From positions 1-39,509 of the forward strand of contig CABYVH010000008.1 of assembly GCA_902522365.1 (NCBI GenBank): a stretch of DNA of 39,509 nucleotides, read 5' to 3'. Both the position numbers and the translations under genes were made by a program. The notes beneath the pieces are model-generated. The model worked only from the letters and a program-made list of their open reading frames with translations. It did not search any database and was not told the DNA's origin. Shown one piece after another: positions 1 to 11,899 of this stretch. Numbering within the stretch: the first letter of the stretch is position 1; each line of letters begins with the position of its first letter. The DNA comes from an uncultured Pelagibacteraceae bacterium. GTDB lineage: Bacteria > Pseudomonadota > Alphaproteobacteria > Pelagibacterales > Pelagibacteraceae.

Positions 1-1827
1 TTTAAGAATCCGCAGGGATCAGTAAATCAAAAAAATAACATTATATTTTCAGAATTTTTAACACAAGTAGACAATGGAAGAGTTGTTCAAGTAGAAATTC
101 AAGGAAAAAACATCAAAGGTGTAATGTCTAATGGAGAAATGTTTAATACTTATGCACCTGATGATCCAAATTTAATTCAAAAATTAAGTGATAAAGGCGT
201 TAGTATTTCAGCGAGTCCATTAGAAGAAAAAATGCCTTCATTATTCGGAGTACTTTTGTCATGGTTTCCTATGCTACTTTTAATTGCTGTATGGATATTC
301 TTCATGAGACAGATGCAAGGTGGCAAAGGTGGAGCAATGGGTTTTGGTAAATCAAAAGCCAAAATGATGAATGAATTAAAAGGTAAGGTTACATTCAATG
401 ATGTGGCTGGAGTTGAGGAAGCTAAAGAAGAAGTAGAGGAGGTAGTAGAATTTTTGAAAGATCCTAAAAAATTTAGTAGGCTAGGTGGAAAAATACCTCG
501 TGGATGTTTATTAGTTGGACCTCCAGGAACTGGTAAAACATTATTAGCAAGAGCAATAGCAGGCGAAGCGGGAGTACCATTCTTTACAATTTCTGGTTCA
601 GACTTTGTAGAAATGTTTGTTGGTGTTGGAGCTTCAAGAGTTCGAGATATGTTTGAGCAAGGTAAAAAACACTCACCATGCATAATTTTCATCGATGAGA
701 TTGATGCTGTTGGAAGAAGTAGAGGTGCAGGGTTAGGCGGTGGTAACGATGAAAGAGAGCAAACACTTAATCAATTACTCGTAGAGATGGACGGTTTTGA
801 TACTAATGAAGGTGTGATAATAATTGCAGCCACTAATAGACCAGACGTGCTTGATCCAGCTTTATTAAGACCAGGAAGATTTGATAGACAAGTTGTAGTT
901 TCTAATCCTGATTTGCTTGGAAGAGAAAAAATATTAAAAGTTCATGCCAAGAAAATATCAATGGCACCAGATGTAAATTTAAGAACGATAGCAAGAGGAA
1001 CTCCGGGATTTTCAGGTGCCGATCTAGCGAATTTAGTAAATGAAGCTGCATTACTAGCTGCAAGAAAAAATAAAAGAATAGTTACCTATATGGAATTCGA
1101 AGAAGCTAAAGATAAAGTAATGATGGGATCTGAGAGAAGATCAATGGTAATGAGTGAGGAAGAGAAAAAACTTACTGCATATCATGAAGCTGGCCATGCC
1201 ATAGTAACCATAAATGAGAAGGCAGCATATCCCATACATAAAGCAACAATTATTCCAAGAGGAAGAGCGTTAGGAATGGTAATGCAACTGCCTGAACGAG
1301 ACGAAGTATCTCAAACAAGAGAACAACTTCATGCGCAAATGGCTATAGCTATGGGAGGTAGAGTTGCAGAAGAAATAATATTTGGAGATGACAAGGTGAC
1401 AACAGGTGCAGCGAGCGACATAGAACAAGCAACGAAAAGAGCCAGAGCAATGGTGATGAGAGCAGGTTTAAGCAAAGAGCTTGGTCCAGTTGCCTACGGT
1501 GAAAATGAGGAGGAAGTTTTCCTTGGAAGATCAGTTGCAAGACAACAAAATATGTCTGAAGAAACTGCTAGAAAAGTGGATACTGAGATAAGAAAATTTG
1601 TTGATCAAGGTTATGATAGAGCAAAAAAAGTTTTGACTGATAAAATTGATGACTTGCATAAATTAGCCAAAGCTCTACTTACTTATGAAACATTGACGGG
1701 TCAGGAAATTGAGGACATAGTGAATAAAAACTTATATCCAAAAAATAAAGAAGATTTAAAAGTAGAAGAAGATGACCAAAGTTCTGCTTTAGGTTCAATG
1801 GGCTTAAAACCGAAGATTGTTCATTAA
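1..1827 (+). CDS. ftsH: ATP-dependent zinc metalloprotease FtsH (5' partial, frame open to window start)
   Basis: Frame 1 is open from base 1 ([35 protein letters not shown]...); Walker [39 protein letters not shown] zinc site. Confidence 0.97.
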   Translation, partial: FKNPQGSVNQKNNIIFSEFLTQVDNGRVVQVEIQGKNIKGVMSNGEMFNTYAPDDPNLIQKLSDKGVSISASPLEEKMPSLFGVLLSWFPMLLLIAVWIFFMRQMQGGKGGAMGFGKSKAKMMNELKGKVTFNDVAGVEEAKEEVEEVVEFLKDPKKFSRLGGKIPRGCLLVGPPGTGKTLLARAIAGEAGVPFFTISGSDFVEMFVGVGASRVRDMFEQGKKHSPCIIFIDEIDAVGRSRGAGLGGGNDEREQTLNQLLVEMDGFDTNEGVIIIAATNRPDVLDPALLRPGRFDRQVVVSNPDLLGREKILKVHAKKISMAPDVNLRTIARGTPGFSGADLANLVNEAALLAARKNKRIVTYMEFEEAKDKVMMGSERRSMVMSEEEKKLTAYHEAGHAIVTINEKAAYPIHKATIIPRGRALGMVMQLPERDEVSQTREQLHAQMAIAMGGRVAEEIIFGDDKVTTGAASDIEQATKRARAMVMRAGLSKELGPVAYGENEEEVFLGRSVARQQNMSEETARKVDTEIRKFVDQGYDRAKKVLTDKIDDLHKLAKALLTYETLTGQEIEDIVNKNLYPKNKEDLKVEEDDQSSALGSMGLKPKIVH

Positions 1828-1833
1828 AATTTA

Positions 1834-2886
1834 ATGCAGAAATATTACACAAGAGCGTGTAATTTCTATTATAATAAAATATCTAAAGAAAACGTTAAAC
1901 AAAAAATTTCAATTCCTATTGGTGGTAATAAATCACTATCTTTCGATACCGTTGAAATAATCACCAGGACTAATAAAAAAAAAATAAATATAAAAAATAT
2001 TAATAATCTTCCACCAAAGATTAAAAAAAAAGTTTTAAATGATATAAATAATATATCTAGGGCAAAAAAAATTCCTAAATTAAAATTTGATAATTTACCA
2101 ATATTAATGGGTATTATAAATATTACACCAGATAGCTTTTCTGATGGTGGTAAATTTAATAAAAAAGTTTCTGCAATAAAACGGATAAACAAATTAATAG
2201 TTGATGGAGCAAAGATAGTTGATGTAGGAGGTGAGTCTACAAAACCTGGGTCTAAAGAAATTCATGAAAAGAAAGAGTGGCTAAGAATAAACAAAGTTAT
2301 GAACTATTTTAAATCTAAAAAGATTTTTGTTTCTTTAGACACTAGAAAAAGTTTTGTAATGAAAAAAGCTATAAAATATAAACTAGACCTAATTAATGAT
2401 GTTTCTGGCCTAAGTTATGACAAGGGAACAATTAATTTTTTAAAAAATAGTAAATTACCTTTTGTTATTCATCACATGAAAGGTACCCCAGAAATTATGC
2501 AAAAAAACCCAAGTTATAAAAATGTTATACTGGATATCTATGACTATTTTGAGGATAAATTGAAATTAATAAGAAAAAAAGGAATTAAACACAATCACAT
2601 TATTTTAGATCCAGGAATAGGATTTGGTAAAAATATGAAACATAATATTACCCTAATCAATAATATTTCTATTTTTCATTCCTTAGGATTGCCAGTAATG
2701 TTGGGAATTTCAAGAAAGAGATTTATAAAAGATATATCTGGACATAATGATAGCAAAGAGAGAATAGGTGGGACTGTATCTTCAAGTATATTTAGTATGT
2801 TACAAGGAGTACAAATACTTAGAATTCATGATGTTAATGAAGTTAACCAAGGAATAAAAGTTTTTAAAAAAATAAATTTTAACTAA
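1834..2886 (+). CDS. folP: Dihydropteroate synthase with N-terminal extension
   Basis: MGIINITPDSFSDGG and DPGIGFGK motifs; about 85 aa precede the DHPS core. Confidence 0.93.
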   Translation: MQKYYTRACNFYYNKISKENVKQKISIPIGGNKSLSFDTVEIITRTNKKKINIKNINNLPPKIKKKVLNDINNISRAKKIPKLKFDNLPILMGIINITPDSFSDGGKFNKKVSAIKRINKLIVDGAKIVDVGGESTKPGSKEIHEKKEWLRINKVMNYFKSKKIFVSLDTRKSFVMKKAIKYKLDLINDVSGLSYDKGTINFLKNSKLPFVIHHMKGTPEIMQKNPSYKNVILDIYDYFEDKLKLIRKKGIKHNHIILDPGIGFGKNMKHNITLINNISIFHSLGLPVMLGISRKRFIKDISGHNDSKERIGGTVSSSIFSMLQGVQILRIHDVNEVNQGIKVFKKINFN

Positions 2887-4217
2887 TGATAAAAAAATAT
2901 TTTGGTACAGATGGAATAAGAGGAAAGGTAAATGAAGATAAAATAAATGGTAACATGTTTTTTAAGTTTGGTTTGGCTGCAGGTACATATTTTAAAAACA
3001 TAAAAAAAACTAAGCAGATAGCAATAATTGCAAAAGATACAAGATTATCTGGATATACACTAGAACCAGCATTAGTATCAGGTTTAACATCAGCTGGAAT
3101 GCACGTTTTAACTTTTGGGCCATTACCAACAAATGGTCTAGCAATGCTTACAAAAAAAATGAGAGCTAATATGGGAATTATGATTACAGCCTCTCATAAT
3201 CCATATGATGATAATGGTTTAAAACTATTTGGACCAGACGGATTAAAATTGTCTGACAAAATAGAAAAGAAAATAGAAAAACTAATTGACTCCAAAATAT
3301 CTAAAAAATTATCAAATCCTAAAATATTAGGTAGAGTTAAAAGATTGGAGAGTGGATCAAAAAAATACATAGAAATAATAAAAAAAAACTTTCCTAAACA
3401 ATTTAATTTAAGAGGTTTAAGGATTACAATAGATTGTGCTAATGGTGCAGCATATAAAGTAGGACCACAATTATTTAGATCATTGGGTGCCGTAGTTCAT
3501 GAAATAGGTACCTCCCCTAATGGATTTAATATTAATCATAAATGTGGATCTACATATCCAAATAAAATTAAATATCATACAAAAAAAAATAGATCTCATA
3601 TTGGAATTTCTTTAGATGGAGATGCAGACAGAATAATTATTTGTGATGAAAAGAGTAATATTATAGACGGAGATAAAATTATAGCAATGCTAGGAGAAAG
3701 GTGGAATAGAAAAAAAATTTTAAGAGGAGGAGTTGTAGGTACTTTAATGTCCAATTATGGATTACAAAATTTTTTTATAAAAAAAAAAATAAAGTTCTTA
3801 AGATCTAATGTTGGTGATAGATACGTAAAAGAATTAATGCAGAAAAGTAATTTTAACTTAGGGGGAGAGCAATCTGGTCATATTATCCTTGGTAAATTTG
3901 CAACTACTGGCGATGGTTTATTAGTAGCATTAGAAGTCCTTTTTTCTATGAGGAAAGGAAAAAAAGCGAGCGAAATATTTAAAAATTTTATACCTACTCC
4001 ACAAATGTTAGAAAATGTTGAAGTAAAAGATAAATCAATAATCAATAGTCTGAAGTGCAAAAATGCAATTAAAAAAGCAAATAGTTTAATAAAGGGAAAA
4101 GGTAGAATGTTAGTAAGAAAATCTGGAACAGAGCCTGTAGTAAGAATAATGTGTGAAACTGTAGATAGAACTATGCTTTCAAAATGTGTTAATATTGTAA
4201 AAAAATCAATTATCTAA
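2886..4217 (+). CDS. glmM: Phosphoglucosamine mutase
   Basis: YFGTDGIRGKVN start, TASHNPYDDNG active-site serine motif, DGDADR metal loop, RKSGTEPVVRIM. Confidence 0.96.
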   Translation: MIKKYFGTDGIRGKVNEDKINGNMFFKFGLAAGTYFKNIKKTKQIAIIAKDTRLSGYTLEPALVSGLTSAGMHVLTFGPLPTNGLAMLTKKMRANMGIMITASHNPYDDNGLKLFGPDGLKLSDKIEKKIEKLIDSKISKKLSNPKILGRVKRLESGSKKYIEIIKKNFPKQFNLRGLRITIDCANGAAYKVGPQLFRSLGAVVHEIGTSPNGFNINHKCGSTYPNKIKYHTKKNRSHIGISLDGDADRIIICDEKSNIIDGDKIIAMLGERWNRKKILRGGVVGTLMSNYGLQNFFIKKKIKFLRSNVGDRYVKELMQKSNFNLGGEQSGHIILGKFATTGDGLLVALEVLFSMRKGKKASEIFKNFIPTPQMLENVEVKDKSIINSLKCKNAIKKANSLIKGKGRMLVRKSGTEPVVRIMCETVDRTMLSKCVNIVKKSII

Positions 4218-4218
4218 C

Positions 4219-5031
4219 TTGAAAATAAAATCTAAAATTTTAATAATTGCTGGCTCAGATTCTTCTGGAGGTGCAGGCATACAAGCAGACATTAAAACTA
4301 TTACATCGCTTGGATCATATGCCATGACTGCTATAACTGCCATAACATCACAAAATACAACAGGTGTTAAATCAATTGTTTCAGTGAATAGTAAAGAAAT
4401 CTCCAATCAAATTGAATTTACAGCAAAAGATATAAAACCAGATGCAGTTAAAATAGGAATGCTTCATTCAAAAGAAGTTATAAATTCAGTAATAAAATCA
4501 TTAAAAAAGATAAAAGCAAAAAAAATAATATTAGATCCTGTGATGGTCGCAAAAGGTGGAAAAAAATTAATTAATGACCCAGCCATTAAAATTTTAAAAA
4601 ATAAACTTTTATCTAAAGTAGATTTAATTACACCAAACATACCTGAGGCTGAAGTTTTAACTAATTTAAAAATATCAACTATTCAGGATGTAATTTTAGC
4701 AGGAAACTATCTAGTAAAATTAGGTGCAAAAAATATTCTTATTAAAGGAGGCCATTTAAATTATAAAAATATTCAAGACGTATTTATTAACAAAAATGAA
4801 ATCACAATCTTTAAAAATAAGAAAATAAATACAAAAAATAGCCATGGCACTGGCTGCACTCTTTCTAGCGCTATAACTTCCTACTTTTCGTGTGGAAAAA
4901 CTTTAAAGAAATCTTGTGAAATGGCAATAAAATATGTAAATCATTCATTAAGAACTCAACCAAACTTAGGGAAAGGTCGTGGTCCTATAAACCATTTAAA
5001 TAGTATACAAATTAAAAAAAATTTTAGATGA
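4219..5031 (+). CDS. thiD: Hydroxymethylpyrimidine/phosphomethylpyrimidine kinase (TTG start)
   Basis: [18 protein letters not shown] and [13 protein letters not shown] motifs; start codon TTG at 4219. Confidence 0.92.
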   Translation: MKIKSKILIIAGSDSSGGAGIQADIKTITSLGSYAMTAITAITSQNTTGVKSIVSVNSKEISNQIEFTAKDIKPDAVKIGMLHSKEVINSVIKSLKKIKAKKIILDPVMVAKGGKKLINDPAIKILKNKLLSKVDLITPNIPEAEVLTNLKISTIQDVILAGNYLVKLGAKNILIKGGHLNYKNIQDVFINKNEITIFKNKKINTKNSHGTGCTLSSAITSYFSCGKTLKKSCEMAIKYVNHSLRTQPNLGKGRGPINHLNSIQIKKNFR

Positions 5032-6320
5032 AAAACGTAGTTGTAGTCGGTTCACAGTGGGGAGATGAGGGAAAAGGTAAAATTGTTGATTGGCTCTCTA
5101 GCGAGGCTGATGTAATAGTAAGATTTCAAGGTGGACATAATGCTGGTCATACTCTTGTTATAGACGGTGTAGTTTATAAATTAAGACTGTTGCCATCAGG
5201 AATAGTCAGAAAAAATAAAATATCTATCATTGGAAATGGAGTAGTGGTTGATCCGTGGGCACTTCTAGATGAGATTGACGAAATTAAATCTAAAAGTGTA
5301 GAAGTTAACTCTGACAATTTAATTTTATCTGAGGCAGCCACTCTTATCTTGCCATTTCATAAAGAAATGGATGAGATCAGAGAAGACGCAGCAGGAAAAT
5401 CCAAAATAGGTACTACAAGAAGAGGAATAGGACCAGCGTATGAAGATAAGATTGGCAGAAGATCAATAAGAGTAATGGATCTTGCATCAGAAAGTAATTT
5501 GGACAAAAGATTAGATGCAGTATTAAGTCATCATAATGCCATAAGAAAAGGTTTAGGAAAAACTGAATTTAAAAAAGATCAATTAAAACAAGATCTGTTA
5601 AATATTGCGCCACAAATACTTAAATTTTCACAGCCCGTATGGAAAAAAATAGATGAATTTAAATCTCAAAAAAAAAAAATATTATTTGAAGGTGCTCAAG
5701 GCGTTCTTTTAGACGTTGACCATGGTACTTACCCATTTGTAACTTCCTCTAATACTGTCGCTTCGTCTGCAGCGACTGGTTCAGGCTGTGGTATTAACTC
5801 TATTAATTATGTTTTAGGTATTACAAAAGCATATACTACAAGAGTTGGAGAAGGACCTTTTCCAACAGAACTAACAAATGAGATTGGTGAATTACTAGGA
5901 ACAAGAGGAAAAGAATTTGGAACCGTCACAAGCCGAAAGAGAAGATGCGGTTGGTTTGATGGTGTCCTTGTAAGACAAACTCTAAAAATTTCAGGAATTG
6001 ATGGTATTGCGCTAACTAAACTAGATGTACTAGATGAGTTAGATGAAATTAAAATTTGCGTTGCTTACGAGATAAATGGTAAAAAATTTGATTATCTTCC
6101 AGCTTCTGTTGATGACCAATTTATGGCTAAACCAATTTATAAATCTTTTAACGGTTGGAAATCCTCAACAGTGGGTATAAAAAAATTTGAGCAATTACCA
6201 GAAAATGCAAAAAAATATATTAAAGAATTAGAAATGTTTGTTGAGACTAGAATTTCAAGTATTTCTACTAGTCCAGAGAGAAATGATACAATTTTAATTC
6301 AAGATCCTTTTAATCTCTAA
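5028..6320 (+). CDS. purA: Adenylosuccinate synthetase
   Basis: [41 protein letters not shown] motifs. Confidence 0.97.
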   Translation: MKNVVVVGSQWGDEGKGKIVDWLSSEADVIVRFQGGHNAGHTLVIDGVVYKLRLLPSGIVRKNKISIIGNGVVVDPWALLDEIDEIKSKSVEVNSDNLILSEAATLILPFHKEMDEIREDAAGKSKIGTTRRGIGPAYEDKIGRRSIRVMDLASESNLDKRLDAVLSHHNAIRKGLGKTEFKKDQLKQDLLNIAPQILKFSQPVWKKIDEFKSQKKKILFEGAQGVLLDVDHGTYPFVTSSNTVASSAATGSGCGINSINYVLGITKAYTTRVGEGPFPTELTNEIGELLGTRGKEFGTVTSRKRRCGWFDGVLVRQTLKISGIDGIALTKLDVLDELDEIKICVAYEINGKKFDYLPASVDDQFMAKPIYKSFNGWKSSTVGIKKFEQLPENAKKYIKELEMFVETRISSISTSPERNDTILIQDPFNL

Positions 6321-7207
6321 TTTGCTGGTAGTAAGTTTTTTGATTTAGCAGAATTAAGCATATGCTTTTGAAGTTTTTCAAAAGCTTTGTTTTCTATTTG
6401 TCTTACTCTTTCTCTGCTTATCTTATACTTTTTACTTAACTCATCTAAGGTTATCGGATCATCAGTTAATCTTCTTGAGTATAAAATCTTTTTTTCTCTT
6501 TCATTCAAAATTTTGATTGAATCTTGAAGTAAATCTTTTCTTTGTTCCATTTCGTCACTTTGAGCGATTTTTAATTCATGATCCATTTCATTGTCAACTA
6601 CCCAGTCTTGCCATTCATCTCCATCTTCACCTATTGGTGCATTTAAGGATTGTTCTTTTCCTGAAAGTCTTCTATTCATTGAAACAACTTCACTTTCACT
6701 TACTGAAAGTCTCTTAGCTATGTCTTCAACATGTTCTTTTCTCAAATCTCCTTCTGACCGAGGAGCTATTTGGTTTTTAATTTTTTTTAGATTAAAAAAA
6801 AGTTTTTTCTGTGCTGTCGTTGTTCCTATTTTTACTAAACTCCATGATCTTAATATATATTCTTGTATTGAAGCTTTGATCCACCACATTGCATAAGTTG
6901 CAAGTCTAAAACCTTTTTCTGGCTCAAATTTTTTTACTGCCTGCATTAATCCCACATTACCTTCAGATATCATCTCGTTAAGAGGTAAACCGTAACCCTT
7001 ATAGCCCATTGCTATCTTTGCAACTAATCTCAAATGGCTAGTAACAAGTTTTTCTGCAGATTTTACATTTCCCGTTGATTGCCAATTTTTAGCTAACATA
7101 TACTCTTCTTCAGCTGCAAGCATTGGAAATTTCTTAATCTGAGCAAGATAAGCAGATAATCCACCTTCATTTGAAAGTGCTGGTAGGTTGTATGTATTTT
7201 TATTCAT
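6317..7207 (-). CDS. rpoH: RNA polymerase sigma-32 factor
   Basis: Sigma70 region 2 ([48 protein letters not shown]) and region 4 ([27 protein letters not shown]). Confidence 0.93.
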   Translation of the reverse strand: MNKNTYNLPALSNEGGLSAYLAQIKKFPMLAAEEEYMLAKNWQSTGNVKSAEKLVTSHLRLVAKIAMGYKGYGLPLNEMISEGNVGLMQAVKKFEPEKGFRLATYAMWWIKASIQEYILRSWSLVKIGTTTAQKKLFFNLKKIKNQIAPRSEGDLRKEHVEDIAKRLSVSESEVVSMNRRLSGKEQSLNAPIGEDGDEWQDWVVDNEMDHELKIAQSDEMEQRKDLLQDSIKILNEREKKILYSRRLTDDPITLDELSKKYKISRERVRQIENKAFEKLQKHMLNSAKSKNLLPAN

Positions 7208-7256
7208 TTAAAGTATTTATTTAATAAATAAATAAATTTTTACAATGCTTTAATTA

Positions 7257-8231
7257 CTAGATTTTTCTTAGTTTTTTTAAAATCTGTTCTAAATCTGATG
7301 GTAATTTTGATGTAAATTCAAGTCTTGCATTATTATTAGGGTGATTGAAGCCAATAGTTTTCGCATGTAAAAATTGTCTATTAAGTCCTATTATACTATC
7401 CTCAAGCTGACTATCAATACCTACAAATTTTTTATACTTTTTTTTATATTTCTTATCACCTAAAATATTATTACCTTTGTATGACAAATGAACTCTTATT
7501 TGATGTGTTCTCCCTGTTTCTAGTTTGCATTCAACAAGACTAAATGTTGGAATTTTTTCATCCTCAAATATTTCTAGAGTTTTATAATTAGTCACAGCCT
7601 TTTTGCCTTTCTTAGATGAAACTTCCATCATCTGTCTATTTCTTGAACTTCGAGTAATAAAAGTCTCTATTTTTCCATTTTGAGGTCTAACTTTACCCCA
7701 GACTAAAGCTTGGTAAACTCTAGTAATAGAATGATCAGAAAATTGTTTAGACAAATTTTCGTGTGAAATATTATTTTTAGCAATAACTATTAATCCAGAT
7801 GTATCCTTGTCTATCCTGTGTACAATTCCAGGTCTTAGTTCGTTTCCAATATTTGATAAATTTATCCTATCATAGTTTATCAATGCATTTACAATAGTAT
7901 TGTCATAATTTCCAGGTCCAGGATGCATAGAAATTCCTGCAGACTTATTTATAACTATTAAATCTCTATCTTCGTGGATAATATCAAGAGGATATTCAAA
8001 TGGCTCAAGGGTCTCTTTTTTTGGTTCTGAAATCTCAAAATAAATTTCGTCATTCAATTTAATTTTCTTAGAGGGGTCAGTAATAATAATATTATTAATT
8101 CTTAATTTATTTTCTAAAATTAAACTTTTTACTCTTGACCTACTTAATTTATTATCCTGATTGGATAATAGAATGTCTATTCTTAAATTTTTTTCTTTAT
8201 TTTTAACTTTTATATTTATAAAACTTTTCAT
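7257..8231 (-). CDS. rluD: RluD-family 23S rRNA pseudouridine synthase; the tracked ORF start (8267) is over-extended into the tRNA
   Basis: HRIDKDTSGLIVIAKN catalytic motif, GRTHQIRVHL. Start chosen at MKSFINIK (ATG at 8231) because the longer ORF overlaps tRNA-Arg. Confidence 0.85.
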   Translation of the reverse strand: MKSFINIKVKNKEKNLRIDILLSNQDNKLSRSRVKSLILENKLRINNIIITDPSKKIKLNDEIYFEISEPKKETLEPFEYPLDIIHEDRDLIVINKSAGISMHPGPGNYDNTIVNALINYDRINLSNIGNELRPGIVHRIDKDTSGLIVIAKNNISHENLSKQFSDHSITRVYQALVWGKVRPQNGKIETFITRSSRNRQMMEVSSKKGKKAVTNYKTLEIFEDEKIPTFSLVECKLETGRTHQIRVHLSYKGNNILGDKKYKKKYKKFVGIDSQLEDSIIGLNRQFLHAKTIGFNHPNNNARLEFTSKLPSDLEQILKKLRKI

Positions 8232-8252
8232 ATTGATATAAATATACAATAT

Positions 8253-8329
8253 GCGCTTGTAGCTCAACTGGATAGAGCGCCAGATTTCGGCTCTGGAGGT
8301 TCAGGGTTCGACTCCTTGCGGGCGCACCA
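8253..8329 (+). tRNA. tRNA-Arg (anticodon TCG), CCA encoded
   Basis: GCGCTTG/CGGGCGC acceptor stem, CCAGA-TTTCGGC-TCTGG anticodon arm, CAGGG-TTCGACT-CCTTG T-arm, terminal ACCA. Confidence 0.93.
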
Positions 8330-9121
8330 CTATTCACCCATATTAATTAAAGTTCCTTTATTTTTTGCAGCATTGAAAGAATAATAAAACAAAGCAATTG
8401 AAAGAGAAAAATAAAAAGCGTTCCACATAAATGCATAGTAAACATTTTCGATATTAACTGTTTGATTAATCAAAATATTTCTAGCTTCTTCAAATATGTA
8501 AACCAATGGAAGTACATAAGCTATTTTTTGAAATATTTCTGGAAGAGTTTCTATTGGATAATAAATGCATCCAAAGGGTGCCAGTAAAAACATTGTTGAC
8601 CATGCTATATTTTCAAATGATGGACCAAATCTAAGTAAACCTGAAGAAACTAAAATACCAAGTGTGATCCCAAAAATATAAAGACTCAAAAAAAGAAAAA
8701 ATAAAAATATCCCTAAATCTAAAATTGAAATTCCAAACAATGGAGATGTAAGTAAAATTGCTGGAACCAGACCAATTAGTGACCTAATTAAAGCAGTTAT
8801 AACAAGTGAGGTTAAAATCTCACCAATTCTCATTGGTGCTATGAAAAGATTAGTGAAATTTCTACTCCAAATTTCTTCTAAAAAAAGCATATTGAAACCA
8901 ATACTTGTTCTAAACAAAAAATCATAAAGTATTGCACAAGTAAGAATTACACCAACTGCATTATTATAATAAGTTGTATGTGAAGCAAAAAAATTAGATA
9001 TAAATCCCCATAATGTAATTTGAATAGATGGCCAGTAAACTAGATCCAATATTCTGGGAAAAGATCTAGTTATTAGATAAAAATGCCTTAAAAATAAACC
9101 ATATATTCTAGTTAAACTCAC
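8330..9121 (-). CDS. ABC-2 type transporter permease
   Basis: Multi-TM protein overlapping the upstream ABC ATPase gene; ABC-2 pattern (VYWPSIQITLWGF; LLAPFGCIYYPIETLP). Confidence 0.85.
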   Translation of the reverse strand: MSLTRIYGLFLRHFYLITRSFPRILDLVYWPSIQITLWGFISNFFASHTTYYNNAVGVILTCAILYDFLFRTSIGFNMLFLEEIWSRNFTNLFIAPMRIGEILTSLVITALIRSLIGLVPAILLTSPLFGISILDLGIFLFFLFLSLYIFGITLGILVSSGLLRFGPSFENIAWSTMFLLAPFGCIYYPIETLPEIFQKIAYVLPLVYIFEEARNILINQTVNIENVYYAFMWNAFYFSLSIALFYYSFNAAKNKGTLINMGE

Positions 9122-9845
9122 TTTTACTCCTTGATAGTTTTAGAAAAACTTCCTCTAGATTTGCTCTTCCATGTTTTGTAATTAAATCTTCAGGTTTGCC
9201 TTTGTCTATTATTTCTCCGTTTTTCATCATTAATACAGATTTGCACAAACGTGTGACTTCATTCATATTGTGAGAAGCTAAAAGTATCGAAATTTTTTTT
9301 TCTTTTTTATATTCTTCTAAAAATGTTCTAACAAAATCTCCTACTTCTGGATCTAGAGAGGCAGTTGGTTCGTCAAGCAGCAGAACTTTTGGTTCATTAA
9401 CCAGAGCTTTTGCCAAACTTACTCTATTTTTTTGACCTGATGAAAGTTCCCCAGTAATACTGTTTAATAATTCTCCTATTCTTAATTTTTCTGATAAATA
9501 CTCAATTCGTTCCTTAATATTTTGAACTTTGTAAAGTTTAGAATAAACATATAAGTTTTGTTTTACAGTAAGTTTTTTAGGTAGCTCAATATAAGGGGAT
9601 ATAAAATTAATCATTTCAAGAATCTCGATTCTATTTTCTTCAAGTTTAAGATTATTGATATATATTTGGCCACTTGTAGGTTTAAGTAGCCCTAGCAACA
9701 TTCCAATAGTTGTTGTTTTTCCAGATCCATTTGGACCAAGCAAACCTAAGATTTCGTCTTCTTCCACATTAAATGATATACCTTTTACAGCTTCTTTTTT
9801 CCCGTAATTTTTTTTTATGTTTTTAACTTCAATTAAATTTTTCAT
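9108..9845 (-). CDS. ABC transporter ATP-binding protein
   Basis: Walker A GPNGSGKTT, signature LSSGQKNRVSLAKAL, Walker B VLLLDEPTASLDP. Confidence 0.95.
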   Translation of the reverse strand: MKNLIEVKNIKKNYGKKEAVKGISFNVEEDEILGLLGPNGSGKTTTIGMLLGLLKPTSGQIYINNLKLEENRIEILEMINFISPYIELPKKLTVKQNLYVYSKLYKVQNIKERIEYLSEKLRIGELLNSITGELSSGQKNRVSLAKALVNEPKVLLLDEPTASLDPEVGDFVRTFLEEYKKEKKISILLASHNMNEVTRLCKSVLMMKNGEIIDKGKPEDLITKHGRANLEEVFLKLSRSKSEFN

Positions 9846-10774
9846 TTTTTTGATGCTCTTAAAATTCTATCATTAATAGCTTCACCAATATTAATATTTG
9901 GTATTTTTTCTATAGCAATTTTTTTGTACCCATTTTTTTTTATTTTTCTTAAAGTCTTATATAAATTTTTTGCAGCCTCTTTTAAATTACTTGTCTTACT
10001 TATATAAAAATAGTTTTTATCTAATTTTTTTCTTTTTTTTATTAAGATATAAGCTTCTTTTTGATAATTCTTTTTGGCATTTAGCCTCACAGGTATTCCA
10101 GGTGAATAATGCAATTTGCTAGTACCAGGAACTTTTATTCTAATCTTTTTTTTATTCTTATTTTCTGATCGATTGATTAATTTATAGATAAATTTACTGT
10201 TTATTCCCCCTAATCTTAAAATATGAGGTTTTCCAATAAGATTTATTATAGTTGATTCCAAACCTATTCTCGAAGAGCCACCATCTAAGATGAACTTCAA
10301 TTTAGAACCAAATTCATCAATTACATCCTGTTTGGAAACTGGACTTATACTTGTTGAAATATTTGCACTAGGTGCTGCAAGTGGATAATTAATTTTTTTT
10401 AATAGTTTTCTAGTTAAAGGATGGCTTGGAAATCTTACTGCTATTGAATTTGAATTATTTGTAATAATTTTTGAAATTTTACTTGTCTTTTTTAATTTTA
10501 AAATGAATGATATTGGTCCTGGGCAAAATTTATTATAAAGCCTTTTAAAAGTTTTATCAATTTCACAGTCTTTTTCTAAATCTCTAAGATTATAATAATG
10601 AGCAATTAAAGGATTGCTTCTAGGTCTTTTTTTTAATTTATATACTCTTGAAACTGCTATATCCGAGTACGCATTTCCTGCCAGTCCATAGACTGTCTCG
10701 GTAGGGATCGCTATACATTCATTATTATTTAAGTATTTTATTGCTTTTTTAATATTTGAATCATTCTTTTTCAT
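9842..10774 (-). CDS. L-threonylcarbamoyladenylate synthase, Sua5/YciO/YrdC family
   Basis: IAIPTETVYGLAGNA, KKRPRSNPL, APSANIS motifs. Confidence 0.88.
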   Translation of the reverse strand: MKKNDSNIKKAIKYLNNNECIAIPTETVYGLAGNAYSDIAVSRVYKLKKRPRSNPLIAHYYNLRDLEKDCEIDKTFKRLYNKFCPGPISFILKLKKTSKISKIITNNSNSIAVRFPSHPLTRKLLKKINYPLAAPSANISTSISPVSKQDVIDEFGSKLKFILDGGSSRIGLESTIINLIGKPHILRLGGINSKFIYKLINRSENKNKKKIRIKVPGTSKLHYSPGIPVRLNAKKNYQKEAYILIKKRKKLDKNYFYISKTSNLKEAAKNLYKTLRKIKKNGYKKIAIEKIPNINIGEAINDRILRASKK

Positions 10775-10794
10775 ATAATATTACCAACTAATAT

Positions 10795-11049
10795 ATGAAT
10801 GAAAAAAATTTGCCAGATGATATTGCGTCTAAATCTTTAAATGAGCTTACTGATTTAGCTGACGAAATTATTATAAATTTAGAAAATGAAAATAATCTAG
10901 AAAATACATCTGAAGATTACACAAATTTATTAAAAATTAATAAATTGATTGAAAAAAAATTTCAAAAAAATTTTAAAGAAATATCGGATAAAACAAATTT
11001 TAAAATTAAAGATATAAAATCTAATAAAAATGCAAAAAAAGTTAAATAA
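10795..11049 (+). CDS. xseB: Exodeoxyribonuclease VII small subunit-like protein
   Basis: Short acidic/coiled protein directly upstream of ispA and dxs, the conserved xseB-ispA-dxs order; weak sequence signature. Confidence 0.55.
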   Translation: MNEKNLPDDIASKSLNELTDLADEIIINLENENNLENTSEDYTNLLKINKLIEKKFQKNFKEISDKTNFKIKDIKSNKNAKKVK

Positions 11050-11899
11050 AATAGTTAATAGAACTAACGGCTATCTTTATAAATATTTTTCCAAACAAAA
11101 AAAAACGGAGCTTATCAAACCAATGCTTTATGGACTTTTACCTGGAGGTAAAAAAGTAAGATCAAAAATACTCTTTGATATTGGTTCTATATTTAAAGTA
11201 GATAAAAAAAATATTTTGCAAGTTGCAGCAGCAGTTGAATGTATACATGCTTATTCATTAATACATGATGATTTACCATGTATGGACAATGATAATTTGA
11301 GAAGAGGAAAATTAACGACACACAAAAAATTTAGTGAGTCAACCGCAATTCTTGCTGGGAATTCTCTACTTACTATTGCGTTTCAAATTCTTAGCGAAAA
11401 AAGATTAAGGTTAGATGAACAAAAAAAAATAAAACTAATAAACTTGCTTTCAGAAAGTTCGGGGCATACAGGAATCGCTGGAGGGCAGTTTTTAGACTTA
11501 AGTTATGAAAAAATTAAAAAAACTAAGAAACAAATTATAGCTATGCAAATTAAAAAAACTGGGAAGCTATTTAGTTTTTGTTGTGTTGCTCCCATTATAA
11601 TGTCTGGTAAGACAAAATACCTGAATAAGTTTAATAAAATAGGCAACGAAATAGGATTATTATTTCAAATTGCTGATGACTTGATAGATTTAAGAGGCAA
11701 AACATCTAGTGCAGGAAAAAAAACCAAAAAAGATTTAAAAATGGGAAAAGCTACTTTAATAAGTTTACTAGGAACTAATAATACTATTAAATATGCTGAT
11801 AACCTAAAATTAAAAATATTTAAAAGTTTAAAAATTTTTGGGAAAAAAGGTGACGATTTTAGAGAAACAATAAATTATATTTTAAATAGAACAAAGTGA
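11030..11899 (+). CDS. ispA: Farnesyl/geranyl diphosphate synthase
   Basis: [18 protein letters not shown] (first DDxxxD) and FQIADDLID (second) motifs. Confidence 0.93.
   Translation: MQKKLNKIVNRTNGYLYKYFSKQKKTELIKPMLYGLLPGGKKVRSKILFDIGSIFKVDKKNILQVAAAVECIHAYSLIHDDLPCMDNDNLRRGKLTTHKKFSESTAILAGNSLLTIAFQILSEKRLRLDEQKKIKLINLLSESSGHTGIAGGQFLDLSYEKIKKTKKQIIAMQIKKTGKLFSFCCVAPIIMSGKTKYLNKFNKIGNEIGLLFQIADDLIDLRGKTSSAGKKTKKDLKMGKATLISLLGTNNTIKYADNLKLKIFKSLKIFGKKGDDFRETINYILNRTK

Noticed and set aside
177-692. 171-aa minus-strand ORF inside ftsH, and other shadow ORFs (e.g. 1349-1540, 1869-2192, 6517-6717, 13098-13334, 24465-24716, 32506-32784, 34629-35042)
   Set aside because: Antisense to strongly conserved coding frames, low-complexity translations, no independent RBS or family signal.
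1834-2090. Long N-terminal extension of FolP as a novel domain
   Set aside because: Extended DHPS N-termini are, to my knowledge, common in alphaproteobacteria; no distinct domain recognised.
8232-8267. N-terminal extension of the rluD-like ORF (MSYKRILYIYIN)
   Set aside because: Overlaps the tRNA-Arg gene; the internal ATG at 8231 gives the normal start.
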